Shown here in pieces: positions 27,697 through 37,920 of a DNA stretch of 64,000 nucleotides. This DNA comes from Tolypothrix sp. PCC 7910 (lineage in GTDB: Bacteria > Cyanobacteriota > Cyanobacteriia > Cyanobacteriales > Nostocaceae), in NCBI RefSeq assembly GCF_011769525.1, contig NZ_CP050440.1, positions 3,287,501 to 3,351,500 on the forward strand, given 5' to 3'. Positions within the stretch are counted from its first letter, which is position 1, and the number at the start of each line of letters is the position of its first letter. The notes under the pieces are model-generated. The model did not search any database and had not been told where the DNA came from. It was given only the letters and a program-made list of their open reading frames with translations. The position numbers were made by a program, and so were the translations under genes.

Positions 27697-27871
27697 ACTT
27701 TTGCCTAGTTGTACTAGTATAACTATGCTGAAATTTATAGACGTGCAACGGTGTATGAAAGTAAGAAATATATGATGTAAATCTTTTATTGATTTATAAT
27801 GCTAGCTTTATTTACGCCTCGGTTTACTAGTGTTATAGCTAATGAGATAGCTATTTAATAATATAAAAATA

Positions 27872-27916
27872 CTTGCCAGTATTCAGATCTTTATCAGGAA
27901 TCAAGGCAAGTTTTTT
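27872..27916 (+). terminator. terminator-like hairpin
   Basis: CTTGCC (27872-27877) pairs with GGCAAG (27905-27910), with partial inner pairing, followed by six T. No gene ends just upstream. Confidence 0.6.
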
Positions 27917-28118
27917 ATATTTGCTATCGGCGAATTTCTAGCATTTTTATATCAGAGATTGGAAGCTTTACATGGTTTTGATAAGAAGCGCAAACATAAA
28001 ATATTGCATTTTTTAGCAAAAGCTATATATTTCACATAATTTTCCCATTATTTTATGCTAATTCCAGCTTTGTCCTGGGAATAATATTCATAGATTAAAA
28101 TTATGAGCATCAGCTTCC

Positions 28119-31100
28119 ATGCTACTTGTATCAGATACACTATCTCCTATAATTGGCTATCGCATTACTGAACAACTCTATTCAGGTAAAAAAACCTTAG
28201 TTTATAGAGGTATTAGAGAAAAAGACCAGCAATCGGTCATCCTAAAACTGATGCGAAATGAATATCCTACCTTTGCAGAACTTAAGCAATTTCGTAATCA
28301 ATATACTATTACCCAAAATCTAGAAATTCCGGGGATAATCAAACATTTCAGCTTAGAGAATTATGGCAATTGTTATGTCTTAGTTATGGAAGATTATGAA
28401 GCTATATCCCTCAAGGATTGGCAAAAAAATCAACGATACCAAGGTAATAATTTTGTCTCATTAAAAGAATTTTTTCAGATAGCGCTGGCAATTTGCTTTA
28501 CTTTGGAACAGCTACATAACCATCGCATAATTCATAAAGATATTAAACCTGCAAATATTCTAATTCATCCTGCAAATAGTGAAATTAAGCTAATCGATTT
28601 TAGTCTTGCTACTTTATTACCAAAAGAAATTCAATTTATTACAAATCCTCACGTTTTAGAAGGAACTCTAGCTTATATTTCTCCTGAACAAACAGGACGC
28701 ATGAACCGATGTATTGATTACCGTACAGATTTTTATTCTTTGGGTATTACCTTTTTTGAACTCCTTACTGGACAGTTACCCTTCAATACTACTGAACCAA
28801 TGGAGTTAGTCTATGCTCACATTGCTAAAGAAGCACCAAAAGCTAGTCGCATTAATTCCAAAATTCCCTCAATTTTAGCTGATATTATCAGTAAGCTGAT
28901 GGCGAAAAATGCCGAAGATAGATATCAAAGTATGTATGGACTAAGATATGACTTAGAAAATTGCCAGAAGCAATGGGAAGAAAAAGGAAATATTACAGCA
29001 TTTCAATTTGGCTCTCGGGATATCTCAAATCATTTTGCCATTTCTGAAAAACTTTATGGTCGCCAGCAAGAAATTGAAACTTTACTCACTACTTTTGAAA
29101 GAGTAACAAGCGGTAAAACAGAAATGATTTTAGTTTCTGGTTCCTCTGGTGTTGGCAAAACTGCGGTAGTTAACGAACTACATAAACCCATTACGCGACA
29201 ACGTAGTTACTTCATCAAAGGCAAATTTGACCATTTTCAACGTGATATTCCATTGTCAGGCTGGGTACAAGCTCTACGAAATTTAATTGGGCAAATACTT
29301 TTGGAAACAGATGCCCAAATTCAAGAATGGAAAGCCAAAATTACATCAGCATTGGGTACACAATGCCAGGTAATTACTGATGTAATTCCTGAACTTGAAA
29401 GAATTATTGGGCAACAACCTGCTGTAGCTGAACTTGCTGGTATTGCTGCCCAAAATCGGTTTCATTTATTGCTGCAAAGATTTATTCAAGTATCTACTAG
29501 CAAAGAACATCCTTTAGTCATCTTTCTCGATGATTTGCAATGGGCAGATACGGTTTCTTTGAAATTTATCCAGTTATTAATGAGCGAAACTGCTTCTATA
29601 GTTGCAGGTGAGGCAGAAGAATTATCTGAAACTAAAGGTAGTTTACTACTAATTGGTGCCTATAGAGATAATGAAGTCTCTAATCTACATCCATTGAATT
29701 TAACATTACAGGAAATTTTAAAAAATAGAGCAATAGTTAATACAATTAAGTTTTCACCTCTTAGCCAGGTTGATTTAAACAATTTAATTACTGATACGCT
29801 TCATTGCCGTGAAGTAATTGCTGTTCCTCTAACCCAAATGGTATTTGCAAAATCTAAAGGTAACCCCTTATTTGCATCACAATTTCTCAAGTCATTACAT
29901 GAGAACGAACTTATAAAATTAAATTTTGATGTTGGTTATTGGCAATATGATATTGCCAAAATCAAAATGTTATCTCTTACAGATGATGTTGTAGAGTTGA
30001 TGGGCATACAAATAGGAAAGCTGCCCATCAATACACAAAATATTTTAAAACTAGCTGCTTGTATTGGAAATGAATTTGATTTAAAAACTTTAGCTATCGT
30101 CAATGAAAAGTCTGTAATCGATACAGCATCAGACTTATGGCAAGCATTATTTCAAGGGCTAATCTTACCTCTAAATAATGGTTACAATTTTATCCCAATA
30201 GATGACGGAGAAGAATCCAATAATTTACCAATTAGTAGTTACCAACTACCTAAATATAAATTTGTACATGATCAAGTACAGCAAGCTGCTTATTCTCTAA
30301 TCCCTGAAGTACAGAGAAAGCCAATCCACTTAAGAATTGCTTTACTACTGTTAAGTAATATCCCAGTAGCACAAAGGGAAGACAAGATTTTTGAGCTTGT
30401 CAGTCAGTTCAATGTTGCACTTGAATTCATCACTGAGCAAGCTAAACGTGATGATCTGGCTATGATGAATTTGACTGCTGGACGTAAAGCTTTGATATCA
30501 ACAGCTTACTCATCGGCGCTCAAGTACTTAACTACAGGAATCGAGTTGCTGTCAGATAATTCTTGGGATACTAAATATGAGTTAACCTTGGCTTTGTATG
30601 AAACAGCAGCAGAAGCAGCATACTTAGCAGGTAAATTTGAGCAGATGGAGAAATTAGTAGAGGTCGTGTTGCTAAAAGCTAATACACTGCTAGAAAAAGC
30701 CAAAGTTTATGAAGTAATAATTCAGGCTTATGGGGCACAAGGTAAAGAGATAGATGCTATCAATATTTTCCTAGATTTTTTGAAAATGTTTGGTGTTGAT
30801 TTCCCAGAAAGACCCAGCCAATTTTATGTTCAGCAGGAAATAAACAGAACAGCTTTAAATTTAACAAATAAGCGTATTGAAGATTTAATTGATTTACCTG
30901 AAATGAGAGAAGCTAAAGCAATAGCGATTATGCGTATCTTAGCTATTGGAATGACTTTTACTTCTCAATCTGTTCCAGAACTAATGCCGTTAATTTGCTT
31001 AAAACAAATCAATTTATCGCTCGAACATGGTAACTCTCGCTCGTCTGCTCTTGCATATGTTGGTTACGGATTAATACTCTGTAATGTAATGGGAGATATT

Positions 31101-33719
31101 GAATCTGGCTATAAATTTTGCTACTTGGCTTTAAATTTAGTAGATAAGTTTAATGCCCAAGAATTTAAAGCTAAAATACTTGATACATTTAATCGATGTA
31201 TTAGGCATTTACTGGAGCATATAAGAGAAAGTATTAATCCTTTATTAGAAGCTTACACTGCCGGATTAGAAACCAGAGATTTAGAGTATGCTGCTTATTC
31301 AATTAATGCTTATTCATACTATTTATATTTTAGTGGTAAAGATTTAAGCTACCTCAAACAGGAAATAGGAACATACAGCCAAGCTATATATAAAATTAAT
31401 CAAGAAAGAATATTTAACTACAACGAAATCTACCACCAGGTAGTCTTAAATTTAATAGATTCTGTTGAAAAGCCTTGTTGTTTAATCGGCGATGCTTATG
31501 ATGAACATACAATGTTGCCATTTCTCCTTCAAGCCAACGATACTATCGGGCTTCTATATTTATATATTAGTAAACTACATCTCTGCTATCTATTCAATGA
31601 TTTCTCTCAAGCATTTGAAAATTCAACTCTGGCAGAAAAGTATTTAAATGCGGGGATAGGGCAAATAGTTGTTCCTGTTTTTTATTTATACGATTCGCTA
31701 TCCAAGCTAGCAGTTTATCATCATGTTGATGAATCTGAGCAAAAAGCGGTGCTCCAAAAAGTAATAGAAAATCAGCAGAAAATGAAAAAATGGGCAGATT
31801 CTGCACCCATGAATTATCTACATAAATTTTATTTAGTAGAGGCTGAGCAGTCTCGAGTTATAGGTCAATATGTTGAAGCAATAGATTATTATGAGTGTGC
31901 TATAAATCTCGCCAAAGAACATGGCTATATCAATGAAGAAGCTCTTGCTTACGAATTAGCAGCTAAATTTTATCTCGAATGGGGAAAACAAAAAATTGCC
32001 CAAACCTACCTTATTGATGCTTATTATGGCTATGTTAGCTGGGGTGCAAAAGCCAAAGTTAATGACTTAAAAAAACGCTATCCTCAACTACTTACACCTA
32101 TTCTTCAGCAGGAAAAATTTAATCGCTCTTCTAGAGATAATAACTCCCCAGAACTGAGCATAAACTTATCTACAGCTAGTAATCAATCTACTCTAGCAAC
32201 GAATGAAACTATTCTTGGTTCTAACACCAGCATTTCAGATATGCTGGATTTAGCATCTGTAATCAAAGCTTCTCAAGCAGTCGCCGGAGAAATTGAGCTA
32301 CAAGAACTGCTTTCTACTTTGATGCAAGTGGTAATGGAGAATGCGGGAGCATCTAAATGTGTACTGATTTTGAGTGAATTTAATAACTTAGATTTAACTA
32401 TTACTGCAGTCAGTTCCAATGGAAATTTTGCAGACAGTTATACAGAGTTTTTATCTATTCCTTTAGAGTCTAACGATCATGTTCCCACCACTTTGATTAA
32501 TTACGTCAAACGCACCCAAGAAATATTAGTTATTGATGATATCAAAGCTCAAGCTTCCTTTGCATTAGATATCTACATTAAGCGTGAGCAACCAAAAAGT
32601 ATATTATGTATCCCCATTCTTAATCAAAGCAAATTTTTAGGTATTATTTACCTAGAAAATAATTTAACTACGGAAGCTTTTACAAGCAGTCGCTTAGAAG
32701 TTTTAAAGCTCATTATTACCCAAGCCGCAATTTCATTAGAGAATGCTCTTCTCTATCAAAATCTAGAAAAAGCAAATCAAGAATTGGCAGAATACAATCA
32801 TAATCTAGAGACAAAAGTAGCAGAAAGAACACAAGAATTTAACCAAAAAAACACTCGATTACAACAAACTCTAGCCCAATTAAAAAGTACCCAAAGCCAG
32901 TTAATTCAAAGTGAAAAAATGTCTTCTTTAGGGCAAATGGTAGCAGGAATTGCTCATGAGATTAATAATCCTATCAATTTTATTCATGGTAATATTACTC
33001 ATGCTCATGAATATGTTCAGGACTTGCTAGATTTAGTAAGTATTTATCAGCAAGAATACCCTAAAACTTCGTCTTTAATAAAGAACAAGGTGGCAGAAAT
33101 TGATTTAGATTTCCTAGCAGAAGATTTACCTAAAGTTCTTGATTCTATGAAGCTTGGTAGTTCGCGGATCCGCAATATTATTTTGGGTTTACGCAACTTC
33201 TCGCGTCTAGATGAATCGGAAATGAAGCCTGTAAATATACATGAAGGAATTGATAGCACCTTGATGATTTTGCAGCATCGACTGCAAGAAAATAGTAATC
33301 GCTCCGAAATTCAGGTCATCAAAGAATATCAACAATTACCAGAGGTGAATTGCTATGCTGGTCAACTCAATCAGGTATTTATGAATATTTTAAGTAATGC
33401 GATTGATGCCTTGGATGAGTGCAAGAATCAGGGTGATTCTTTAAGACACAATCCCCAGATTCGCATTCGCACTGAACTAAAAGATGCGAAAACCCTGATG
33501 ATTAGGATTGCTGATAATGGTCATGGTATGACTGCACAGGTACAGCAGAAAATTTTTGACCCATTTTTTACCACTAAAGTTGTAGGAAGTGGTACAGGCT
33601 TGGGGTTGTCAATTAGCTATCAAGTTATAGTGGACAAACATAAAGGTCAGTTAAGGTGTGATTCTCTACTAGGAAAAGGGACTGAGTTTGTGATTGAGAT
33701 ACCGATGCAACAGACCTAA
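28119..33719 (+). CDS. giant Ser/Thr kinase - AAA ATPase - GAF - histidine kinase (HstK-like)
   Basis: A 1866-residue signalling protein in the HstK class of filamentous cyanobacteria. The domains in order are: Ser/Thr kinase (about 12-280) with catalytic loop IIHKDIKPANIL and GTLAYISPEQTGRMN; AAA/STAND ATPase with Walker A GSSGVGKT (near 340) and Walker B LVIFLDDLQWAD; a long TPR-like helical region (about 700-1330); GAF (about 1380-1545); a coiled coil; and HisKA with GIAHEINNP (His near 1613) and HATPase with DNGHGMT and GTGLGLS. The kinase Mg-binding DFG reads DFS. It has no transmembrane segments. It heads a cluster with two more kinases downstream. The input signal is unknown. Confidence 0.93.
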   Translation: MLLVSDTLSPIIGYRITEQLYSGKKTLVYRGIREKDQQSVILKLMRNEYPTFAELKQFRNQYTITQNLEIPGIIKHFSLENYGNCYVLVMEDYEAISLKDWQKNQRYQGNNFVSLKEFFQIALAICFTLEQLHNHRIIHKDIKPANILIHPANSEIKLIDFSLATLLPKEIQFITNPHVLEGTLAYISPEQTGRMNRCIDYRTDFYSLGITFFELLTGQLPFNTTEPMELVYAHIAKEAPKASRINSKIPSILADIISKLMAKNAEDRYQSMYGLRYDLENCQKQWEEKGNITAFQFGSRDISNHFAISEKLYGRQQEIETLLTTFERVTSGKTEMILVSGSSGVGKTAVVNELHKPITRQRSYFIKGKFDHFQRDIPLSGWVQALRNLIGQILLETDAQIQEWKAKITSALGTQCQVITDVIPELERIIGQQPAVAELAGIAAQNRFHLLLQRFIQVSTSKEHPLVIFLDDLQWADTVSLKFIQLLMSETASIVAGEAEELSETKGSLLLIGAYRDNEVSNLHPLNLTLQEILKNRAIVNTIKFSPLSQVDLNNLITDTLHCREVIAVPLTQMVFAKSKGNPLFASQFLKSLHENELIKLNFDVGYWQYDIAKIKMLSLTDDVVELMGIQIGKLPINTQNILKLAACIGNEFDLKTLAIVNEKSVIDTASDLWQALFQGLILPLNNGYNFIPIDDGEESNNLPISSYQLPKYKFVHDQVQQAAYSLIPEVQRKPIHLRIALLLLSNIPVAQREDKIFELVSQFNVALEFITEQAKRDDLAMMNLTAGRKALISTAYSSALKYLTTGIELLSDNSWDTKYELTLALYETAAEAAYLAGKFEQMEKLVEVVLLKANTLLEKAKVYEVIIQAYGAQGKEIDAINIFLDFLKMFGVDFPERPSQFYVQQEINRTALNLTNKRIEDLIDLPEMREAKAIAIMRILAIGMTFTSQSVPELMPLICLKQINLSLEHGNSRSSALAYVGYGLILCNVMGDIESGYKFCYLALNLVDKFNAQEFKAKILDTFNRCIRHLLEHIRESINPLLEAYTAGLETRDLEYAAYSINAYSYYLYFSGKDLSYLKQEIGTYSQAIYKINQERIFNYNEIYHQVVLNLIDSVEKPCCLIGDAYDEHTMLPFLLQANDTIGLLYLYISKLHLCYLFNDFSQAFENSTLAEKYLNAGIGQIVVPVFYLYDSLSKLAVYHHVDESEQKAVLQKVIENQQKMKKWADSAPMNYLHKFYLVEAEQSRVIGQYVEAIDYYECAINLAKEHGYINEEALAYELAAKFYLEWGKQKIAQTYLIDAYYGYVSWGAKAKVNDLKKRYPQLLTPILQQEKFNRSSRDNNSPELSINLSTASNQSTLATNETILGSNTSISDMLDLASVIKASQAVAGEIELQELLSTLMQVVMENAGASKCVLILSEFNNLDLTITAVSSNGNFADSYTEFLSIPLESNDHVPTTLINYVKRTQEILVIDDIKAQASFALDIYIKREQPKSILCIPILNQSKFLGIIYLENNLTTEAFTSSRLEVLKLIITQAAISLENALLYQNLEKANQELAEYNHNLETKVAERTQEFNQKNTRLQQTLAQLKSTQSQLIQSEKMSSLGQMVAGIAHEINNPINFIHGNITHAHEYVQDLLDLVSIYQQEYPKTSSLIKNKVAEIDLDFLAEDLPKVLDSMKLGSSRIRNIILGLRNFSRLDESEMKPVNIHEGIDSTLMILQHRLQENSNRSEIQVIKEYQQLPEVNCYAGQLNQVFMNILSNAIDALDECKNQGDSLRHNPQIRIRTELKDAKTLMIRIADNGHGMTAQVQQKIFDPFFTTKVVGSGTGLGLSISYQVIVDKHKGQLRCDSLLGKGTEFVIEIPMQQT

Positions 33720-33825
33720 GCTTAGCTTTGTAAAAGATGATTTAAGTAGCCGTCATGAACTGGGTACACCAGAACACATGAAAAATTCATTAATCCCCCT
33801 TGCTCCCTGCCCCCTGCTTTTTCAA

Positions 33826-34095
33826 GTCAGGTCGGCGGAATTAAAGATAACTGGCTGAGGCTGTCATTCTTGCAAAGTTCTGTTCGTCGGAGACGTTGGC
33901 GAAGCCAGACGCTCCTTCGTCACTAACGCTTCGCTAACGCCGGAAGCCGGCGCTCAACGCCAGTTCGTTCAAGTCGGGAGACCCACCCACACGACTGGCT
34001 CGACTTTTCGCTTTGTCCTTAGTCATTGTTAAGGATTTCAAACCTGTTTACGTTTATTAAAATGGGTTGGTTTATTTCCACCGACTTACTTATAA
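33826..34095 (-). repeat. MITE-like nested repeat, copy B
   Basis: Inverse copy of the repeat at 2611-2932. In reverse orientation it starts ATAAGTAAGTCGGTGG and ends TTCCGCCGACCTGA, with the shared core AGTCGAGCCAGTCGTGTGGG. The middle differs from copy A: here a segment of about 65 bp with TCGCCAACGTCTCCGACGAA replaces the A segment with a CGGAGGTTTCCTCCG palindrome. It lies about 110 bp past the stop of the giant kinase. Confidence 0.8.
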
Positions 34096-34167
34096 AGTGA
34101 CGCACCATCTTTATCGGTTCCCTGCAGCTAATTATCACTCTCTGAAGTTCCGAAATCCTTGCACAGC

Positions 34168-34214
34168 CGTAACACAACGCCACTTGCTACAACACTCTTA
34201 ACCCGCGCAACGCA
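34168..34214 (+). repeat. fragment of the small inserted repeat
   Basis: Begins CGCCACTTGCT and ends CGCAGTGGTT, like the insert at 2683-2757, but with a shorter, different centre (ACAACACTCTTAACCCGC). It lies just outside MITE copy B. Confidence 0.55.
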
Positions 34215-34412
34215 GTGGTTCCGCTATTTAATATTTAGTAAGAGGGGTAATGAAAACTTTAAAAACTAGATATTTATTGATAATTATTTATCCAGCGATC
34301 GCCTTGAGATCCCAAATGATCTAATCTGATGATATCAACGCCAGGAGAATGGGCAAACTAATGCAGGTAAGAGTTTACTCTGCATTTAGCAAACTGCTCA
34401 AAACTGTAAACT

Positions 34413-34769
34413 ATGATATATACTGGTGTTTATTATTACCAAAAATTATGCTTGCGGCTAATACTTTTTGTACCCTTCATGAGCCAAATCTTCACCGCAG
34501 TAGGATTTATAGGGTATCTCTGCTTTACAAATAGACAGAAGGTAGTAAACAACCTTGCTGAACAGTTGACAGCTAAAGTTCATCAGGTAGGATTTCTAAA
34601 TTTACTAAATTTTCGAGGCTCAGGGCGCTATTTTTACCAAGCAATACAGATATTTAAGGATATTGGCTACAAAGACTATATTTTTACAAAGAGTGAAGCC
34701 GTAGGTGTGAGAGATGGGTATGAGGATATTGTTAAATTCATTAATCTTTATATGATCAAGGAAAAATAG
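34413..34769 (+). pseudogene. decayed N-terminus of a dCache sensor kinase
   Basis: The translation contains CLRLILFVPFMSQIFTAVGF, then LCFTNRQKVVNNLAEQL. This lines up with the start of the intact sensor at 35117 (PLRLILILPFVIQIFTAVSL and VNDLANQLIKKV). Further on, YFYQAIQIFKDIGY and SEAVGVRDGYEDIVKFIN line up with YFFKQMQVLNIGY and GEFIGIERLDNGNLLIN. About 35 residues between the two blocks are missing, and nothing follows. No credible ribosome binding site is seen. It is a remnant of a tandem paralogue with an internal deletion and lost kinase part. Confidence 0.7.
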
Positions 34770-35116
34770 TTTTTCTGAAAGATTAGTAATAGTTTATAAA
34801 CTGACTATCATAATAGTCACATAAAACTCTATTTTAATCTTTGCTCTAATAAGAAATAATATTAAAGATAGACAATTCTTTATCACCAAATATTTTGTTA
34901 AAGAAAATAAATTCAAGTTATAAGCTATTAGCAAATCATGTAGATGCTTATGGTGTAAACATAAAGTTACATTTTGTATCAAGTATGGTTATAAATTTGC
35001 TATCGCTATCCTTAGGCAGCAGATTAAACCAGGATTTTAGCTGATGCGATAATAATAAATATTTAATTATTTATATTTTTAAATTTTATCCTATAAATAT
35101 TATATGGCTTAGGCTT
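34770..35116. other. AT-rich gap between the remnant and the dCache kinase
   Basis: About 350 bp, very AT-rich, with no frame that looks coding. It is probably decayed sequence of the lost paralogue plus the promoter of the kinase at 35117. Confidence 0.4.
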
Positions 35117-37918
35117 ATGAATAATTTTATCTTAAAAAATTCTCACAAGATTCCCCTCAGGCTGATTCTGATTCTACCCTTTGTAATTCAGATATTTACT
35201 GCTGTGAGTCTGGTGGGATATCTTTCTTTTAGAAATGGTGAGAGAGCAGTAAATGACCTGGCGAATCAGTTAATAAAAAAAGTTGGTAGTCTGGTCGACC
35301 AGCACCTTGATACATATTTATCTACTCCTCCACATATGAATCAGATCAATACTGATGCTATTAAGCTTGGATTAATTGATTTAAATAAGTTGGAGATGAT
35401 ATCCAATTACTTTTTTAAACAAATGCAAGTGTTGAATATTGGATACATTAACTTTGCTAATACCAAAGGTGAATTTATCGGTATTGAACGCTTAGATAAT
35501 GGCAATCTTTTAATCAATGAAGTTGACCAAAAGCGGCAGATTGGTCAACTTTATATTTATTCTACAGACAATCAAGGAAATCGTAAAAAATTAATAAATA
35601 TTAAAAGAGATTATGACCCCCGCTTAGAAGCTTGGTATGCAGATGCCATCAAAATGGGGAAACCTTTATGGACTCAAATTTATCAATGGGAAGATAAACC
35701 AGAAATTTTTTCTATTTCTTCAAGTTTTCCTCTTTATAATCACAATAATCAACCAATAGGGGTAATTGGTATTGATTTAATATTATCGCAAATTAGTAAT
35801 TTTTTAGCTAATTTAAAAGTTGGAGAAAAAGGGAAAATACTAATTGTAGAGCGTTCTGGATTAATCGTAGCTTCTTCTAATAATGAACGTCCATATAATA
35901 TTATTAATGGTAAAGCAGAACGGCTCTCAGTATTTAATAGTAATGATATTTTAATTAAAACAACAGCAGATTATTTAAAGGAAAAATTTGGTGGTTTTGA
36001 GCCTATTCAAGATAGTCAAGAGCTAAGTTTTACCTTAAAAGGTGAGAAACAATTTGTTCATATTAATCCTTGGCGTGACAAATTTGGTCTGGATTGGTTA
36101 GTAGTTGTGGTTGTGCCAGAATCAGAATTTATGGCACAAATTAATGAAAATACCCACACCAGCATCATTTTATGTTTAGTAGCCTTGGCATGGGCCACTG
36201 TTATGGGTATTTTCACATCCCGGTGGATTACACAACCAATTTTAAGTTTACAGGCTGCGAGTTTAGCGATCGCTTCCGGAAAACTCGACCAGAAAGTCGA
36301 AATTAAAGGTATAGATGAGCTAGAAAGTTTGGCACAATCTTTTAATCAAATGGCTACACAGTTAGCAACTGCTTTTATCGAACTAGAAGCTAGGGTTGAG
36401 GAACGTACCGCCGAGTTAAAAGCAGCTAAAGAAATTGCTGACAGTGCAAACAACGCCAAAAGCGAATTTCTGGCAAATATGAGCCATGAACTTCGCACAC
36501 CACTCAACGGTATTTTGGGATATGCTCAGATTCTTGACATGGAAGACGATGTTACTCCTAAGCAAAAGGAGGGACTTGATATTATTTACCAATGTGGTTC
36601 TCATTTACTGACACTAATCAACGATATTCTGGATATATCAAAAATTGAGGCACGTAAGCTGGAGTTATTTCCCCACGATTTTCACTTCGCTAATTTCCTC
36701 AAAAGCATTTTTGAACTCTGCCGCATCAAAGCTGAACAAAAAGAAATTGGCTTCACTTACCAAGAACTTAATCAACTTCCTACAGCTCTATTTGCTGATG
36801 AAAAACGTTTACGTCAAGTTTTGCTGAATTTATTAGGTAATGCCATCAAATTTACAGATGCTGGTCAAGTAATATTCAAAATCGATGTACTGAGTAATTC
36901 GGCTAACTTTGACAATTTGTCAAACCATATAGCGATAGAAGGTGCAGGCAATAGCCACCATAAACAATTACCTATAATTAAAATTAGATTTCAAATTGAA
37001 GATACAGGCGTAGGCATGAGTCCAGAACAATTACACAAAATCTTCCTTCCTTTTGAACAAGTGGGCAATAAACAGCGTATGGCAGAGGGAACTGGACTCG
37101 GGCTAGCTATCAGCCAGCAAATTGTGCAAATGATGGGTAGTGAAATTCATGTAGAGAGTACTGTAAGCCAAGGTAGTAAGTTTTGGTTTGATGTGGACTT
37201 ACAAGTATCACAGCAATGGATTGATTTAGCTGCTAAGAAAATTACTAATAACATTGTTGGCTATGAAGGTAATAACCCCATCAAGGTTCTAGTTATAGAT
37301 GACCGATGGGAAAATCGCTCTGTGATTGTTAATTTTTTAGCACCTCTCGGTTTTACACTCATGGAAGCATCCAATGGGCAAGAGGGATTAGAGAAAGCTT
37401 TGGCTTGGAGTCCTAACTTAATCATTACGGACATCGTAATGCCTTTAGTGAATGGTTGGGAAATGACACAAAATTTACGCTCTCAACAACAATTTTCCGA
37501 CCTCATAATCATTGCGTCTTCAGCCAATGTATCTCATGTTGACCGACAAAAAAGTTATGATTCTGGCTGCAATGATTTTCTCTCTAAACCTGTGCAAGCG
37601 GAAGAATTATTAGCCAAAGTTCAGGAGCATTTAGGGCTAATTTGGATTTATCAAGAAACTAGTCATACTATTCCGAAATCAGCAATTTTTAGCCAAGATT
37701 CTCCTACTGAATGGGTATTTCCTACCAACGAGGAATTACAAAATTTGGTGAATGCCGCCACAATTGGCGATATTACAGGAGTTGAGCAGGAAGCTCAAAG
37801 ACTACAAAATTTAGATAATAAATATTTACCTTTTACCGCCAAACTTCTAGAACTGACTCAAAATCTTGATGAAGAAGCAATTATTAAACTAGTCAAACAG
37901 TACATTGGTCAAATGTAA
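35117..37918 (+). CDS. dCache-HAMP hybrid sensor histidine kinase/response regulator
   Basis: A 933-residue membrane sensor. TM1 is IPLRLILILPFVIQIFTAVS (about 12-32). The periplasmic dCache domain spans about 40-340 and includes WYADAIKMGKPLWTQIYQW and GVIGIDLILSQIS, the usual Cache substrate-side motifs. TM2 is near 350, and HAMP is near 370-425 (LESLAQSFNQMA). HisKA has SHELRTPLNGILGYAQIL (His near 457), and HATPase has NLLGNAIKF, DTGVGMS and GTGLGLA. The receiver has Asp in IITDIVMPLVNGWE (near 771) and Lys in LSKPV. A helical C-terminal extension follows. It lies 2 bp ahead of the next kinase gene, so they form an operon. Confidence 0.94.
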   Translation: MNNFILKNSHKIPLRLILILPFVIQIFTAVSLVGYLSFRNGERAVNDLANQLIKKVGSLVDQHLDTYLSTPPHMNQINTDAIKLGLIDLNKLEMISNYFFKQMQVLNIGYINFANTKGEFIGIERLDNGNLLINEVDQKRQIGQLYIYSTDNQGNRKKLINIKRDYDPRLEAWYADAIKMGKPLWTQIYQWEDKPEIFSISSSFPLYNHNNQPIGVIGIDLILSQISNFLANLKVGEKGKILIVERSGLIVASSNNERPYNIINGKAERLSVFNSNDILIKTTADYLKEKFGGFEPIQDSQELSFTLKGEKQFVHINPWRDKFGLDWLVVVVVPESEFMAQINENTHTSIILCLVALAWATVMGIFTSRWITQPILSLQAASLAIASGKLDQKVEIKGIDELESLAQSFNQMATQLATAFIELEARVEERTAELKAAKEIADSANNAKSEFLANMSHELRTPLNGILGYAQILDMEDDVTPKQKEGLDIIYQCGSHLLTLINDILDISKIEARKLELFPHDFHFANFLKSIFELCRIKAEQKEIGFTYQELNQLPTALFADEKRLRQVLLNLLGNAIKFTDAGQVIFKIDVLSNSANFDNLSNHIAIEGAGNSHHKQLPIIKIRFQIEDTGVGMSPEQLHKIFLPFEQVGNKQRMAEGTGLGLAISQQIVQMMGSEIHVESTVSQGSKFWFDVDLQVSQQWIDLAAKKITNNIVGYEGNNPIKVLVIDDRWENRSVIVNFLAPLGFTLMEASNGQEGLEKALAWSPNLIITDIVMPLVNGWEMTQNLRSQQQFSDLIIIASSANVSHVDRQKSYDSGCNDFLSKPVQAEELLAKVQEHLGLIWIYQETSHTIPKSAIFSQDSPTEWVFPTNEELQNLVNAATIGDITGVEQEAQRLQNLDNKYLPFTAKLLELTQNLDEEAIIKLVKQYIGQM

Positions 37919-37920
37919 AT

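Larger units (their letters stand above)
27447..28118. other. intergenic region with two terminator-like hairpins
   Basis: About 670 bp with no supportable gene. It contains terminator-like hairpins at 27659-27696 and 27872-27916, and the promoter of the large kinase gene must lie near the right end. The stretch between the two hairpins could encode an untranslated RNA. Confidence 0.5.
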
